A stretch of 64,000 nucleotides of DNA from Pseudoalteromonas atlantica (GCA_007988745.1 BJUT01000006.1:61196-125195), one strand, 5' to 3'. Positions 49,150-58,313 are shown, numbered from the stretch's first letter. The notes: a model not told the origin generated them from the sequence alone. Translations and numbers: made by a program.

Positions 49150-49691
49150 TAATTTTCCTGATAAAGGCTAGGGTGTAAAAAAGGAGCCATAGCTAAGGTA
49201 AGCGCTTGGGTGTAGGTGCTTTGACGAGTGGCATGGTTGTTTGTGAGAAGCCCTATCGCGCCGCCTTTTTGCTTAACATTATGGGTGTTAAATGCTTTAT
49301 CCATTACATCGCCAAGCTCTTCTCCGCTTAGCAGCGCGTTATATAACACTTGCGGTAACGGCAGGTTACTGCTGCGTCCTATCGCTTGCTCAGAGCCATT
49401 ATTAATCACAACATAGGCAAAGGTTGCAGCTCCATAGCTAAATTGCTCTGCACCGCCTTCCATTGCACAGTAGTAATCTGCTTGGTACATGCTTTTACAG
49501 TAAGTAACTCGGTTTTGTGCGCCTATACGGGTTTGTTCCTCGCCAATTGGTTGATCGGGAACATTTGAGGGAGCATCAACGCCTTGGCAATCAATTTCAT
49601 AACTAGGAAAGTACATTGCAAAAATATGTTTTGCAGCGTTAATTTTTACTGGGTTTTTAGAGCCCACAATAATTTTTAATGAGTGCGACAC
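49149..49691 (-). CDS. yjjX: Inosine/xanthosine triphosphatase (YjjX)
   Basis: NTPase that removes oxidised or deaminated purine triphosphates, 180 aa. The GTG at 49691 is preferred because GAGGGA lies five bases upstream and the family begins just before the KIIVGSKNPVKINAA block; a TTG at 49712 is the alternative. Other motifs: GVDAPSNVPDQPIGEEQTRIGAQNR split over the centre, and GGAIGLLTNN. In E. coli yjjX is not joined to yjjG, so the pairing is local. Confidence 0.9.
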   Translation of the reverse strand: MSHSLKIIVGSKNPVKINAAKHIFAMYFPSYEIDCQGVDAPSNVPDQPIGEEQTRIGAQNRVTYCKSMYQADYYCAMEGGAEQFSYGAATFAYVVINNGSEQAIGRSSNLPLPQVLYNALLSGEELGDVMDKAFNTHNVKQKGGAIGLLTNNHATRQSTYTQALTLAMAPFLHPSLYQEN

Positions 49692-49754
49692 GTTTTCCCT
49701 CACTGTTAGCAAAAGCAGCAGTGTACGTCAGAAGTGTAAATCATAAAAGAGGGG

Positions 49755-50654
49755 CTAAATGGGTATATCTAAAGGGGCTAGGTTTTCAAGAGCACGCTTT
49801 TTAACAATAATGTCTTTAATAAGCGGGGTAAGCACCAGCTCCATTGCTAAACCCATTTTACCGCCTGGCACCACAAGGGTATTTATACGTGACATAAAGC
49901 TGCCTTCAATCATCTGTAAATAATACGGAAAATCAACGTCATCAATTCCTCTAAAGCGAATAACCACAAAGCTTTCATCTAGCGAAGGTATATCTTTTGC
50001 GCTAAATGGGTTTGACGTATCAACCGTTGGCACACGTTGAAAGTTAATATGGGTGCGCGAAAACTGTGGTGTAATGTGATTAATGTAGTCATCCATACTG
50101 CGTACAATGGAGTCCATTACTTTTTCGCGAGAGTGGCCGCGGTCTTGCGTATCGCGGATCAATTTTTGGATCCATTCAAGGTTAATAATAGGCACCATGC
50201 CTATAAGTAGATCCACGTGCTTAGCTACATCATGATCCTGATCAACCACGCCACCGTGCAAGCCTTCGTAAAACATTAAATCAGTGTTTGTTTCAAGATC
50301 TTGCCAAGGGGTAAAGGTCCCCGGTAATTGATTATAAGGCACTGCTTCATCAAAGGTATGTAAGTATCGGCGCAATTTGCCTTGGCCTGTTTCGCCGTAG
50401 GTACCAAATAAGGTTTCTAATGCGCCAAAGTCATTGGCTTCACGGCCAAAGTAACTTATGTGTTTACCTTCTTGTTGTGCTTCGCGTACTTTTTTATCCA
50501 TTTCTGGGCGCGTGTAACGATGAAAGCTATCTCCTTCGATAAAAGCCGCATCAATGTTGAGGCTACGAAAAATATGTTTAATTGCATTGGTGGTAGTGGT
50601 AGTTCCCGCACCCGACGAACCTGTAATAGCAATGATAGGATGTTTAGCTGACAT
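49755..50654 (-). CDS. prkB: Phosphoribulokinase-like P-loop kinase (PrkB)
   Basis: 299 aa, phosphoribulokinase/uridine kinase family. Walker A GSSGAGTTTT (near residue 13); also YFGREANDFGALE, LMFYEGLHGGV and RTHINFQRVPTVDTSNPF typical of PrkB. No Rubisco is nearby; heterotroph PrkB proteins have no settled role. The ATG at 50654 is chosen over the upstream start at 50678 because it opens with MSAKHPIIAITGSSGAG. Confidence 0.9.
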   Translation of the reverse strand: MSAKHPIIAITGSSGAGTTTTTNAIKHIFRSLNIDAAFIEGDSFHRYTRPEMDKKVREAQQEGKHISYFGREANDFGALETLFGTYGETGQGKLRRYLHTFDEAVPYNQLPGTFTPWQDLETNTDLMFYEGLHGGVVDQDHDVAKHVDLLIGMVPIINLEWIQKLIRDTQDRGHSREKVMDSIVRSMDDYINHITPQFSRTHINFQRVPTVDTSNPFSAKDIPSLDESFVVIRFRGIDDVDFPYYLQMIEGSFMSRINTLVVPGGKMGLAMELVLTPLIKDIIVKKRALENLAPLDIPI

Positions 50655-50770
50655 GTATTTTCTCTTTTTTAGGACCAAGTTAGTTATAAAGAGTTGACTG
50701 ACTTAGGTCAAGTGACGCCATCGGCAAATAACGTTATCATGAGGTGCTTAAAAATAAAACGAGAGAAAGC

Positions 50771-51643
50771 ATGAAACTTATTAAACCATGGCTTGGGCTA
50801 GTCTCTTTAGCGGCGCTAAGCCTTGCTACAGCGCAGGCTAGCATGCCTAAAAGCCAAATATTACTTGCTGATTTAAATACACCCTACGGTATGCAAGTGA
50901 GTATAGTGAGCGACAAAAATAGCTATAACAACCAACCTAATTTAACAAACAAGGGTATTTATTTCACCCATGAAGTTATTTCAAGCGAGCAAAGTCAAAC
51001 CGATATTGCCTATTATGATTTAGCAACCAAGCAAATAAGCAACATAACAAATACGCCAGTGAGCGAATATTCGCCCACTGTTATGCCCTCAAAACAAAGT
51101 TTATCGGCTATTGTGGTAGAGCAAGATAGCAAACAAAAGTTGTGGCAATACCCACTCGATACTGAGCAAGCACCGAGCCGTATTTTTGATTGGATTGAAC
51201 CTGTTGGCTACCACGCATGGGGCGCTCAAAGCGACTTAGTGATGTTTATTTTAGGTGAGCCACATACATTGCAATATACTTCGGTTGCAGCGGCAAAAGG
51301 CGAGGTGGTAGCAAGTAACATAGGGCGTACGCTTATTTATAACAGTAAAAGCGCAACATTTTTATTTAGCTACACAAAAAATGATCAGCATACTTTAGCA
51401 AGCTTTAACCCGCAATCTAAACAGGTAGAAGATTTACTTAGATTGCCAGAGCAAGTACAAGACTTTATTTTAAAAGATGCTAATACAGTGGCTTATGCGG
51501 TTAAAAACCGTGTATATATGCGTAACTTAAGCGGCACCGATGAGGTTTCTCAATGGCTTAACTTAAGCCCATATTGCGAGACAAACATAACGCGAATGAG
51601 TTATAAAAACGACAAACTTGCCTTTGTATGCGATGTAAAATAA
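50771..51643 (+). CDS. Predicted periplasmic beta-propeller (TolB-like) protein
   Basis: 290 aa with a signal peptide MKLIKPWLGLVSLAALSLA ending at QAS. Repeats of strand pairs such as KGIYFTHEVISSEQSQTDIAYYDL, EYSPTVMPS and LVMFILGEPH resemble TolB/WD40-type propellers, about five blades. GAGAGA precedes the ATG. It diverges from prkB. A distant match to PD40-repeat proteins seems likely; no function can be given. Confidence 0.75.
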   Translation: MKLIKPWLGLVSLAALSLATAQASMPKSQILLADLNTPYGMQVSIVSDKNSYNNQPNLTNKGIYFTHEVISSEQSQTDIAYYDLATKQISNITNTPVSEYSPTVMPSKQSLSAIVVEQDSKQKLWQYPLDTEQAPSRIFDWIEPVGYHAWGAQSDLVMFILGEPHTLQYTSVAAAKGEVVASNIGRTLIYNSKSATFLFSYTKNDQHTLASFNPQSKQVEDLLRLPEQVQDFILKDANTVAYAVKNRVYMRNLSGTDEVSQWLNLSPYCETNITRMSYKNDKLAFVCDVK

Positions 51644-51706
51644 TTCGGACTTTGCAGCGCGTATAGGCTAATGTAATGCACAATTAAACATTAAAGGGAT
51701 CACCAC

Positions 51707-52072
51707 GTGGCTTATAGTGCAGATGAGTTAACAGAGCAGCTCATTCAGTTAAAGTGCAGAAGCAACTTTAAAATTAAAAACATTGCTGAGTACATGTTAG
51801 CAAATTCTAAAGAAGCAATTTATACCCACAGCGAAGCGGGTAAAGGCAAAATAATTATTCGCCCAGCCTTTGAAGTGTTTAGCGATGATTTTGCAACAAT
51901 TGATGAGGTAACACGAGTACAAGGTTATTTTCATAGTAGCGAGATGACACGCTTTCCTACACGTATTCACAAAAGTGCGCAGCCGATTCACTATGGTGTG
52001 GCCTTTAAAATTAACTCAGAGCAAGCAGCAAAAGACTTTATTGCCAAGCTAACACAGATTATTAACGGGTAA
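51707..52072 (+). CDS. Unrecognised 121-residue cytoplasmic protein
   Basis: GTG start with AAAGGGA upstream; 121 aa, no signal peptide or membrane segment. Visible pieces: basic KCRSNFKIKNIAEYML, KIIIRPAFEVFSDDFATIDEV and HKSAQPIHYGVAFKINSEQAA. A mixed alpha/beta small protein. Not assigned to a family. It lies 63 bases behind the propeller gene and before a terminator, so it may be cotranscribed. Confidence 0.75.
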   Translation: MAYSADELTEQLIQLKCRSNFKIKNIAEYMLANSKEAIYTHSEAGKGKIIIRPAFEVFSDDFATIDEVTRVQGYFHSSEMTRFPTRIHKSAQPIHYGVAFKINSEQAAKDFIAKLTQIING

Positions 52073-52074
52073 AT

Positions 52075-52109
52075 AAAAGCCGCTGAGTGAATAACTCAGC
52101 GGCTTTTTT
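52075..52109. terminator. Bidirectional terminator
   Basis: Stem GCCGCTGAGT/ACTCAGCGGC (loop GAATA) with A- and T-runs, between the 121-residue gene and the convergent aminopeptidase gene. Confidence 0.9.
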
Positions 52110-52137
52110 AATTATGCATATTTACTTTTAATTAAGC

Positions 52138-54711
52138 TTACTTGCTTTTTAAAAAGTCATTAACTGATGCCAGTTCACGCTTTTTAAGCGCAATACAGTC
52201 ATGGGTACTTTCTTCAAGCTTGCTTAGTGTACGCGCGTAGCCAGGTGTTTCTTCAATTTTATCTTTAAAGAATGTTTGCGTGGTTGCTAAACTTTGTTCA
52301 TCACAACGCGCGGTTGTAAAGTACGGTAAGTTAGGCACAAAAAACGGCGGTAAGCTTTGTGTTACCTTGTCGTAATTGCTGTATATCCACTCAATAAATA
52401 GTGCTTGGCGTGACTCGCTATAACTTTGACCCGCTAAAATGGTGCGCATATCAGATGCGGTTACTTCGTCGGTTAGGGTGTACGCTAATACTTGCTTTTG
52501 TAACTGCGCTTTACCCATAAAGCCCATTGCAGCCAGCATGTTTGTGCGTACTTGTGGATCTTTAGTGGTTTTAAAGGTTGCCATAAATTGATCAAGTAAG
52601 GCTTTATCCCCATTATAGGCGGCAAGTTTTAAGTAGGTAGCTGCTAAATACGGATCCACTTTTTGCGGATCGTTTAAGTATACTTGTGTTTGCTCTTTTG
52701 CTTTGCTGATCACACGTTGATCTTCGCCATCAAAACCAAGCAAGGACACAACACCTGCACGTAGTTGCGATACTGCACCGTCTTCGCCAGCTTGTGCTTC
52801 AAGTGAATATTTTTTAGCTGCAGGCATTACTGCACTGCGAATAAACTCAGGCCATAACGCTTCGTTGCTTTCATCTTTAAAGGTATTTTTTTGCGATACC
52901 AAATAGCCCAGTGCTGTATTTGCAACACGAGGATGATCATCGCTCACAAATACTTCTAAGGTTTGCATTAACTTAGCCGCCGATATTACACCCGCATCAA
53001 GTAGTGCATCAGTGGCAGAGAGCAGCGCTAAACGCTCACGATCATTAAGTGCTTGCGGAGCATGTTTTATAAGTGAATCAAACTGCGCATCGTCCATTAC
53101 CCAGCGGTAATAACCTAGCGCCCCTTCATCGGGATAAATCCACTGTGGCTCAAAATCAAGTGTTAAGGTTTGGCTTTGCTTATTAAGTAAAATACTGGCT
53201 GTTTTTACTTTATCACCAGCGCCATATTTTATCCCAACAGGGACATTCCAAAGCTGTGCGGGTGCATCTACACCGGCATTAGCAAAGCGACTTTGCGATA
53301 TAGTAATTTTTTTACCGTCTTGTTTTACATCTACAAGCGGAAAAGAAGACTGTTCAATAAATGATTTTAAAACACTCGCAACATCTTTATTAGAAGCTTT
53401 ACCTAGCGCTTCCCATAAATCGGCTGCTTCGGCGTTTTTATACGAGAATTTTTTTAAGTAACTTTGAATCCCTTTTTGGAATGCGTCTTCACCAATCCAG
53501 TTTTCAACCATAGCCAGTACAGCGCTGCCTTTACTGTAGGCAAGCCCTAAACCATCCATAATATCGGCTTCGGTTTTAATCGGTTTACGAATCGGCTTAG
53601 TGCTTAAGCGAGCATCTAATGCCATTACGTTGTTTTGTGGTAAATCAAGGTGAGATTCAAATTCTGGATTAAGCTGCTTAGTAATCTTTGCCGCCATCCA
53701 GCTGGCAAATGCTTCGTTTAACCATAAGTCGTTCCACCACTTCATGGTAACTAAGTTACCGTACCATTGATGGGCAAGCTCGTGAGCAATAATCGACACA
53801 TTACGCTGTTTTTTACTGCGTGTAGCAGCTGCTAAATCAACCAGTAATATATCTTCGCGGTAGGTTACTAGGCCTGAGTTTTCCATTGCGCCAAAAGGAA
53901 ACTCGGGTACTGCTACCGAGTCGAGCTTTTTATAAATATAAGGAATACCAAAATACGCCTCAAGTGCAGCAAGTACTTTTGGCATGTTCTCTTTTGCGTA
54001 ATCAGCTAAATGAATTTTACCCTGCGGGGTAATAACACGCCCTGGAATTGGCATGTCTTTTATTTCAAGCTCTTCAAAAGGGCCCACGGCCATAGCCACT
54101 AAATAAGAAGGAATAGGTGGCGTTTTATCAAAGTAATGCGTTGTCATCTCGCCGTTAACTGTGGTTTTAAGCTCTGGCGTATTGGCATAAACCTTTTGAG
54201 ACGTTGGCGCTGTAATCGTCAACTGAAACGGTATTTTATAACTTGGTTCATCAAATACCGGAAATGCACGGCGTGCATCATTCATTTCAAACTGAGTAAA
54301 TAAATAAGGTGTACCCTGATCAATTGTTTTGTATAAGCCCACACTTTGGCGATTATACGGCGCCGAAAAATCTATTTTTAGGGTGTACTTACCCGGTTGA
54401 ATTTGCTCATCACAGCTAAATTTTACTTTTTCTGTTTTTAGCATTTCGTTATTTAAGTCGCAGTTTTTATCGCCTAGTAACTGCGCCATTTTAACAGCGT
54501 AAGCCACGCCGTTAAGTTCAATGTAATGAGTGGGTTTTAACACTTCTAGGGCTATTTCTGTCATCCCTGTAAAGGTGTCTTGGCTTGGGTCGAGTGTTAA
54601 CGACACCTTTTGTGAACTTGGTTTAGCAAGCTTTTCGATAACGAACTCGTTAGCGTTGGCAGTAGTCATTGCTAAAGCAACACTTACTGTTAATAGGCTT
54701 TTTAAAAACAT
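52138..54711 (-). CDS. Secreted M1-family zinc aminopeptidase
   Basis: 857 aa with signal peptide MFLKSLLTVSVALAMTTANA, so periplasmic or exported, unlike cytoplasmic PepN. Substrate-recognition motif GAMEN (residues 274-278); zinc site HELAH (310-314) with the third ligand Glu333 in NEAFASW. The C-terminal half is an ERAP1-like helical domain (about 540-850). Probably supplies amino acids from peptides, in line with a proteolytic marine lifestyle. Confidence 0.93.
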   Translation of the reverse strand: MFLKSLLTVSVALAMTTANANEFVIEKLAKPSSQKVSLTLDPSQDTFTGMTEIALEVLKPTHYIELNGVAYAVKMAQLLGDKNCDLNNEMLKTEKVKFSCDEQIQPGKYTLKIDFSAPYNRQSVGLYKTIDQGTPYLFTQFEMNDARRAFPVFDEPSYKIPFQLTITAPTSQKVYANTPELKTTVNGEMTTHYFDKTPPIPSYLVAMAVGPFEELEIKDMPIPGRVITPQGKIHLADYAKENMPKVLAALEAYFGIPYIYKKLDSVAVPEFPFGAMENSGLVTYREDILLVDLAAATRSKKQRNVSIIAHELAHQWYGNLVTMKWWNDLWLNEAFASWMAAKITKQLNPEFESHLDLPQNNVMALDARLSTKPIRKPIKTEADIMDGLGLAYSKGSAVLAMVENWIGEDAFQKGIQSYLKKFSYKNAEAADLWEALGKASNKDVASVLKSFIEQSSFPLVDVKQDGKKITISQSRFANAGVDAPAQLWNVPVGIKYGAGDKVKTASILLNKQSQTLTLDFEPQWIYPDEGALGYYRWVMDDAQFDSLIKHAPQALNDRERLALLSATDALLDAGVISAAKLMQTLEVFVSDDHPRVANTALGYLVSQKNTFKDESNEALWPEFIRSAVMPAAKKYSLEAQAGEDGAVSQLRAGVVSLLGFDGEDQRVISKAKEQTQVYLNDPQKVDPYLAATYLKLAAYNGDKALLDQFMATFKTTKDPQVRTNMLAAMGFMGKAQLQKQVLAYTLTDEVTASDMRTILAGQSYSESRQALFIEWIYSNYDKVTQSLPPFFVPNLPYFTTARCDEQSLATTQTFFKDKIEETPGYARTLSKLEESTHDCIALKKRELASVNDFLKSK

Positions 54712-54859
54712 AGTGATCCCTAGATTGTTGTTGTTAGAAACTGACTCAAACAGGCATTTCTATGCCCTTAAAAATTGAGATTTAGATATCCTAGCAGTTT
54801 TTTTTATGAGAGTAATTTAATAAAGTGGCTGCTTGGATTTAAAATAGTAACAAATAGTG

Positions 54860-55540
54860 TCAGTGGCTCTGGCGCAGCTTAAAGCGCTGCCAGTGCAGCT
54901 GTGGGTTAATGGTGCGAATTTGCTGTATTACGTTGTTTAGTAAGGCGGTATCGTCAAATTTATCATTGGGGTATTCGTTAAACCCCATTAAATAATTAAA
55001 GGCGTCTTTTGAATTAGCCTGTAATGCGTAAATACGTACTTGTTGCTCAAAATTAAGTCGTAGGCTACTTATGGCGGTTTTCATACCGAGTTGATCAACA
55101 GTAGGAATGGCACATTTTTGCAAATAACCCGCACGTTCACCTTCACCAGTAAACCAAATGCGTACTTTTTCGCTGTAACGGCCAGACTTAGCCGGTAAAT
55201 CAAACAACAAACGTGTGTGATTATGTGCTTTAACAAAGGCAATAAAGTCGTTAAGCCCTGCATCAACTAAGGCTTGATGCACCGGAACCAAGCGCGCTTT
55301 TATTTTTCCATTAGTATGAAAATTAAAACATAAAATGCCATTTTTAAGCTCAAGATCGTCAAGCGTTAAGCAGCCAATTTCATCGCTATATGCGCCACTG
55401 TAATAGGCAATTAAAGGCAACCAAAAATGCCAATGCTTTGCTTGCTCTCTTGCTACTTTAAAATCGCCATAAATATAGCCGTTATAAAGCGTATGCAGCT
55501 CCATTGCTGAAAAAGGGCGGCGGCCAAGATGGGTTTTCAA
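54860..55540 (-). CDS. Tyrosine-recombinase-fold protein lacking most catalytic residues
   Basis: 226 aa, TTG start with AAGGGA upstream. The order of the integrase catalytic domain is visible: FSAMELHTLY, WLPLIAYYSGAYSDEIGCLTLDDL, KIKARLVPVHQAL, LRLNF, YLMGFNEYP. The first Arg is Tyr51 (GAYSDE for the usual G-x-R-x-x-E), the His of box II is Ser158 or Ser159, Arg161 remains, the second box His is Phe187, and the nucleophilic Tyr position reads FDDT. There is no arm or core-binding N-terminal domain and no att-like repeat nearby. It looks like a domesticated, non-catalytic recombinase, perhaps DNA binding. Confidence 0.7.
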   Translation of the reverse strand: MKTHLGRRPFSAMELHTLYNGYIYGDFKVAREQAKHWHFWLPLIAYYSGAYSDEIGCLTLDDLELKNGILCFNFHTNGKIKARLVPVHQALVDAGLNDFIAFVKAHNHTRLLFDLPAKSGRYSEKVRIWFTGEGERAGYLQKCAIPTVDQLGMKTAISSLRLNFEQQVRIYALQANSKDAFNYLMGFNEYPNDKFDDTALLNNVIQQIRTINPQLHWQRFKLRQSH

Positions 55541-55631
55541 CGTAATCCCTTGAAATTAATGACATGTTATATTTTATACTTAAAACAGATAAACATGCGA
55601 GTATCGATTTTAGTATTTATGTTTTTAGCTA

Positions 55632-55666
55632 CAAAACAAAAACACCCACTTAAAAAGCAGGTGTTG
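55632..55666 (-). terminator. Intrinsic terminator after DUF2750 gene
   Basis: Minus-strand stem of ten pairs (two G-U) at 55642-55665, followed by TTTTTGTTTTGT. Confidence 0.7.
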
Positions 55667-55693
55667 TATTCACTATTTAATTTATAGTGGCAG

Positions 55694-56044
55694 TTATTCG
55701 CTAAGTGCGCGTGCTAAGCCAACAGGCTCTATTTCTACACACACTTGGTCGTCATTCCAATTTAAACCAACTAATGCGCTGTCTTCGTTTAAATCTTCTA
55801 CCCACTCATCTAAAAATTCATCTAAATTAATTTCTACAGGCGTAAATTCTTGCCACTCTTCTTTACACTGGGCTTTTGCTGCGTCTTCGCTTTCCCATAA
55901 AAGCAGTACATCCGTTTCGGCAAACTGGTTAGATTCGCATACTACAAAGCCGCCGTCGTCGCCACCTAACGCCCACACTTGCTCGCTTAAACGTACTTTT
56001 TCTACAAAGCTAACTAGTTGTGATTCAATTTCAATATCGCTCAT
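55694..56044 (-). CDS. DUF2750 family protein
   Basis: 116 aa, acidic, no membrane segment. EQVWALGGDDGGFVVCESN and LLLWESEDAAKAQC, then FTPVEINLDEFLDEWVEDL are typical of the DUF2750 family, which has no known function (some members are thought to be immunity- or SMI1-like). It is followed downstream by a terminator and lies 17 bases behind the GST-like gene, so may be cotranscribed with it. Confidence 0.85.
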   Translation of the reverse strand: MSDIEIESQLVSFVEKVRLSEQVWALGGDDGGFVVCESNQFAETDVLLLWESEDAAKAQCKEEWQEFTPVEINLDEFLDEWVEDLNEDSALVGLNWNDDQVCVEIEPVGLARALSE

Positions 56045-56061
56045 GTGTTTACCTTATTTGT

Positions 56062-56640
56062 TTAGAGTCTGGGATCGGTGCTTACTGCAGCTTGACGCGT
56101 GCCATAGTTGTTATAAAAACTGACTAAAGCTGCGTGTTGGCTAAAGTCTGTTAATTCACGAAAGCAAATCCAATCAAGTAGGCAGTATAAACTGATGTTA
56201 AGGCATTCACAGCCTTTAAATTCATCATCGTTTAAATGACTATTTAAATAGCTTAATGTTTCAGCAATTCGTTCGTTTTGCAGATTAAAAAATAATTTAT
56301 CGTCGTTAGTATCAAATCCTGAGCGTCTGCTAAGTGCTAATTCTACTAACGAGTCGTTACAGGCGTTAATAATATTAAGTAGGTGCTCTTGCGACCAGCT
56401 TAGTGGTGTTTTACCAGCCTTGGCGATAAGGTAACGTAAAATAATGGTTGAATCGCTTAGCGTTAAATCGCCATCAATTAAAACCGGTATTTTTCTTCCT
56501 GGGTTGTTACTGGCTAAGGTAGGGCGGTCTTGCTCAGAAAAAATATCTAGGTTTACTAGCGCTAAGTCAACATTGTTTTGTGCTGCCCACATTCTTACTC
56601 TGCGCGCAAATGGAGAAGGGTTAGATCCTATAAGTTTCAT
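56062..56640 (-). CDS. Glutathione-S-transferase-like protein
   Basis: 192 aa. Thioredoxin-like domain MKLIGSNPSPFARRVRMW (residues 1-18) with a Ser-Pro-Phe motif in the active-site position, GRKIPVLIDGDLTLSDSTII, and a shorter helical C-terminal domain. Start at 56640 with AGGAGC five bases upstream; an in-frame upstream start at 56664 is less likely. Similar to the YibF group; substrate unknown. A hairpin abuts its ribosome binding site. Confidence 0.9.
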   Translation of the reverse strand: MKLIGSNPSPFARRVRMWAAQNNVDLALVNLDIFSEQDRPTLASNNPGRKIPVLIDGDLTLSDSTIILRYLIAKAGKTPLSWSQEHLLNIINACNDSLVELALSRRSGFDTNDDKLFFNLQNERIAETLSYLNSHLNDDEFKGCECLNISLYCLLDWICFRELTDFSQHAALVSFYNNYGTRQAAVSTDPRL

Positions 56641-56652
56641 AATTGCTCCTAA

Positions 56653-56676
56653 AAAAAGCCGCATAAGCGGCTTTTT
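56653..56676 (-). terminator. Hairpin with T-run between ppiC and the GST gene
   Basis: Perfect 10-bp stem (56653-56662 with 56667-56676), minus-strand loop TTAT, seven T residues leading straight into the AGGAGC of the next gene. It ends the ppiC transcript or attenuates the GST gene. Confidence 0.75.
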
Positions 56677-56695
56677 GTGTTGCGATAAGTCAACG

Positions 56696-56977
56696 TTATT
56701 CTGAGCGGCTTGTCACTTCTAGTAAGTGATAGCCAAACTGTGTTTGTACAGGGCCTTGTACTTGATTAATTGGCGCTGAAAATACAACTTTATCAAACTC
56801 AGGTACCATCATACCTGGGCCAAACTCGCCAAGTGCTCCGCCGTCTTGACCAGAAGGACAGTTTGAATATGTTTTTGCAAGCTCTGCAAAGTCTTCGCCT
56901 TGTTCAATCTTAGCTTTTAAATCTAAGCACTCTGCTTCGCTGTCTACTAAAATGTGCCTTGCACTTGCCACTGCCAT
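56696..56977 (-). CDS. ppiC: Parvulin-type peptidyl-prolyl isomerase
   Basis: 93 aa, a complete single parvulin domain without signal peptide, so cytoplasmic like PpiC. ARHILVDSEAECLDL, FAELAKTYSNCPSGQDGGALGEFGPGMM pieces and TQFGYHLLEV. AGGAG precedes the ATG. Confidence 0.96.
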   Translation of the reverse strand: MAVASARHILVDSEAECLDLKAKIEQGEDFAELAKTYSNCPSGQDGGALGEFGPGMMVPEFDKVVFSAPINQVQGPVQTQFGYHLLEVTSRSE

Positions 56978-57056
56978 AAAATCTCCTGTTTAAAGTTGGT
57001 GTATTTAACCATTAAAGCCAGTCTAGTTAGTTTTAACTCGCAGTACCAGTATAAAC

Positions 57057-57629
57057 TTAATTGATGAGTAGCGTATTTTCAATTGCATCAATTAATTCTT
57101 TTGAATTAGGAGCTACTTTACTGTTAAAGCGTTTAATTGTTTTGCGATCAGCTGAAACTAAATATTTATAAAAGTTCCAGTTAGGTGAGCTGGTTTGCGC
57201 GTTTAAGTGTTTAAATATTGGATTTGCATCACTGCCGCGAACTTCGCTGGTAGTAAACATAGTAAAAGTAACGCCGTAATTAATAAAACACACTTTTGCT
57301 ATGTCTTTTTCATCGTTTTCTTCTTGAAAAAAATCATCAGATGGAAAACCTAATACCACTAAACCTTTGTCTTTGTATTGTTGGTGTACTTTTTCAAGGC
57401 CTTCAAATTGAGATGTAAAACCACAATTGCTTGCTGTATTTACAATGAGCAAAGGGCGGTTTTTAAATTGGCATAAGTTTAAGGATTCTTTTGAGCGCAG
57501 CTTACGTATCTCTACATTTGTAAAGTCTTCACATTGTTGCTGCTGTTGTTTGCTGGGTAACGTGTCGTTTGCTTGGGCAGCTAAGCTCGTAATAAAAATA
57601 CTGAGCCCTAGCATCGTTTTTTTTAACAT
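57057..57629 (-). CDS. Glutathione peroxidase family protein, exported
   Basis: 190 aa with a signal peptide (MLKKTMLGLSIFITSLAAQA), so periplasmic. Peroxidatic Cys in NTASNCGFTSQFEGL (Cys, not selenocysteine); resolving and Gln/Trp positions in GFPSDDF and WNFYKYLV. Note KVCFINYGVTF where many have an N-x-G-V pattern. The ATG at 57629 is preferred to a TTG six bases upstream. Probably uses thioredoxin-like donors. Confidence 0.92.
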   Translation of the reverse strand: MLKKTMLGLSIFITSLAAQANDTLPSKQQQQQCEDFTNVEIRKLRSKESLNLCQFKNRPLLIVNTASNCGFTSQFEGLEKVHQQYKDKGLVVLGFPSDDFFQEENDEKDIAKVCFINYGVTFTMFTTSEVRGSDANPIFKHLNAQTSSPNWNFYKYLVSADRKTIKRFNSKVAPNSKELIDAIENTLLIN

Positions 57630-57711
57630 ACTCAACGCCTAAATTTATAATTGTTTGACTAGTCTATCTTACGCTAATATGCACAAAAGTGATCAACAAT
57701 ATTAAGCTGTT

Positions 57712-58203
57712 ATGACTACACGTTTAGCCACTATAGAAGATTTACCTGCCATTGTCGCAATATACAACGAAACGATCGCCTCGCGTATGGTGACTGCCGA
57801 TACCGAAGAAGTATCGGTACAGAGCAAACGTGAGTGGTTTAATAGCCACACCGGTAAACGGCCTATTTATGTTTATTGCGAAAATGACCAAGTACTTGCT
57901 TGGCTAAGTTATAAATCGTTTTATGGGCGCCCCGCATACGATGGCACCGTCGAAATGAGCATTTATATTACCAAAGCGGCGCAAGGTAAAGGACTTGGCA
58001 AAAAGCTGATGGAGTTTGCCCAAATAGAGGCTAAACAGCTCGAAATTGATGTATTGCTTGGTTTTATATTTAGCCACAACTTACCAAGTATTAAGTTATT
58101 CAAGCACTTTGGTTTTAGCGTATGGGGTGAGTTGCCTCATATCGCGGTAATGGATAACACACGCTACAGTTTAACAATATTCGGTAAGCATCTACCAAAA
58201 TAG
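57712..58203 (+). CDS. GNAT N-acetyltransferase (phosphinothricin/methionine-derivative type)
   Basis: 163 aa. TRLATIEDLPAIVAIYNETI at the start and acetyl-CoA loop AAQGKGLGKKLMEFA, followed by NLPSIKLFKHFGF, match the MnaT/PAT group that acetylates methionine sulfone, sulfoximine and related compounds. Substrate is inferred from the group only. Confidence 0.9.
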   Translation: MTTRLATIEDLPAIVAIYNETIASRMVTADTEEVSVQSKREWFNSHTGKRPIYVYCENDQVLAWLSYKSFYGRPAYDGTVEMSIYITKAAQGKGLGKKLMEFAQIEAKQLEIDVLLGFIFSHNLPSIKLFKHFGFSVWGELPHIAVMDNTRYSLTIFGKHLPK

Positions 58204-58313
58204 TTGTGGAGCTTATCGGTAAAAAAATCAAAATTAAGTCTAACAACCTATACCAACTAAGAAATTATAGGCTACGCTATTAACATATAAAGTGTTTACG
58301 ATAGTGTGGCTTA

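Noticed and set aside
55081-55266. Short frame inside the recombinase-like gene
   Set aside because: Alternative frame on the same strand; the long frame has the integrase pattern and a ribosome binding site.
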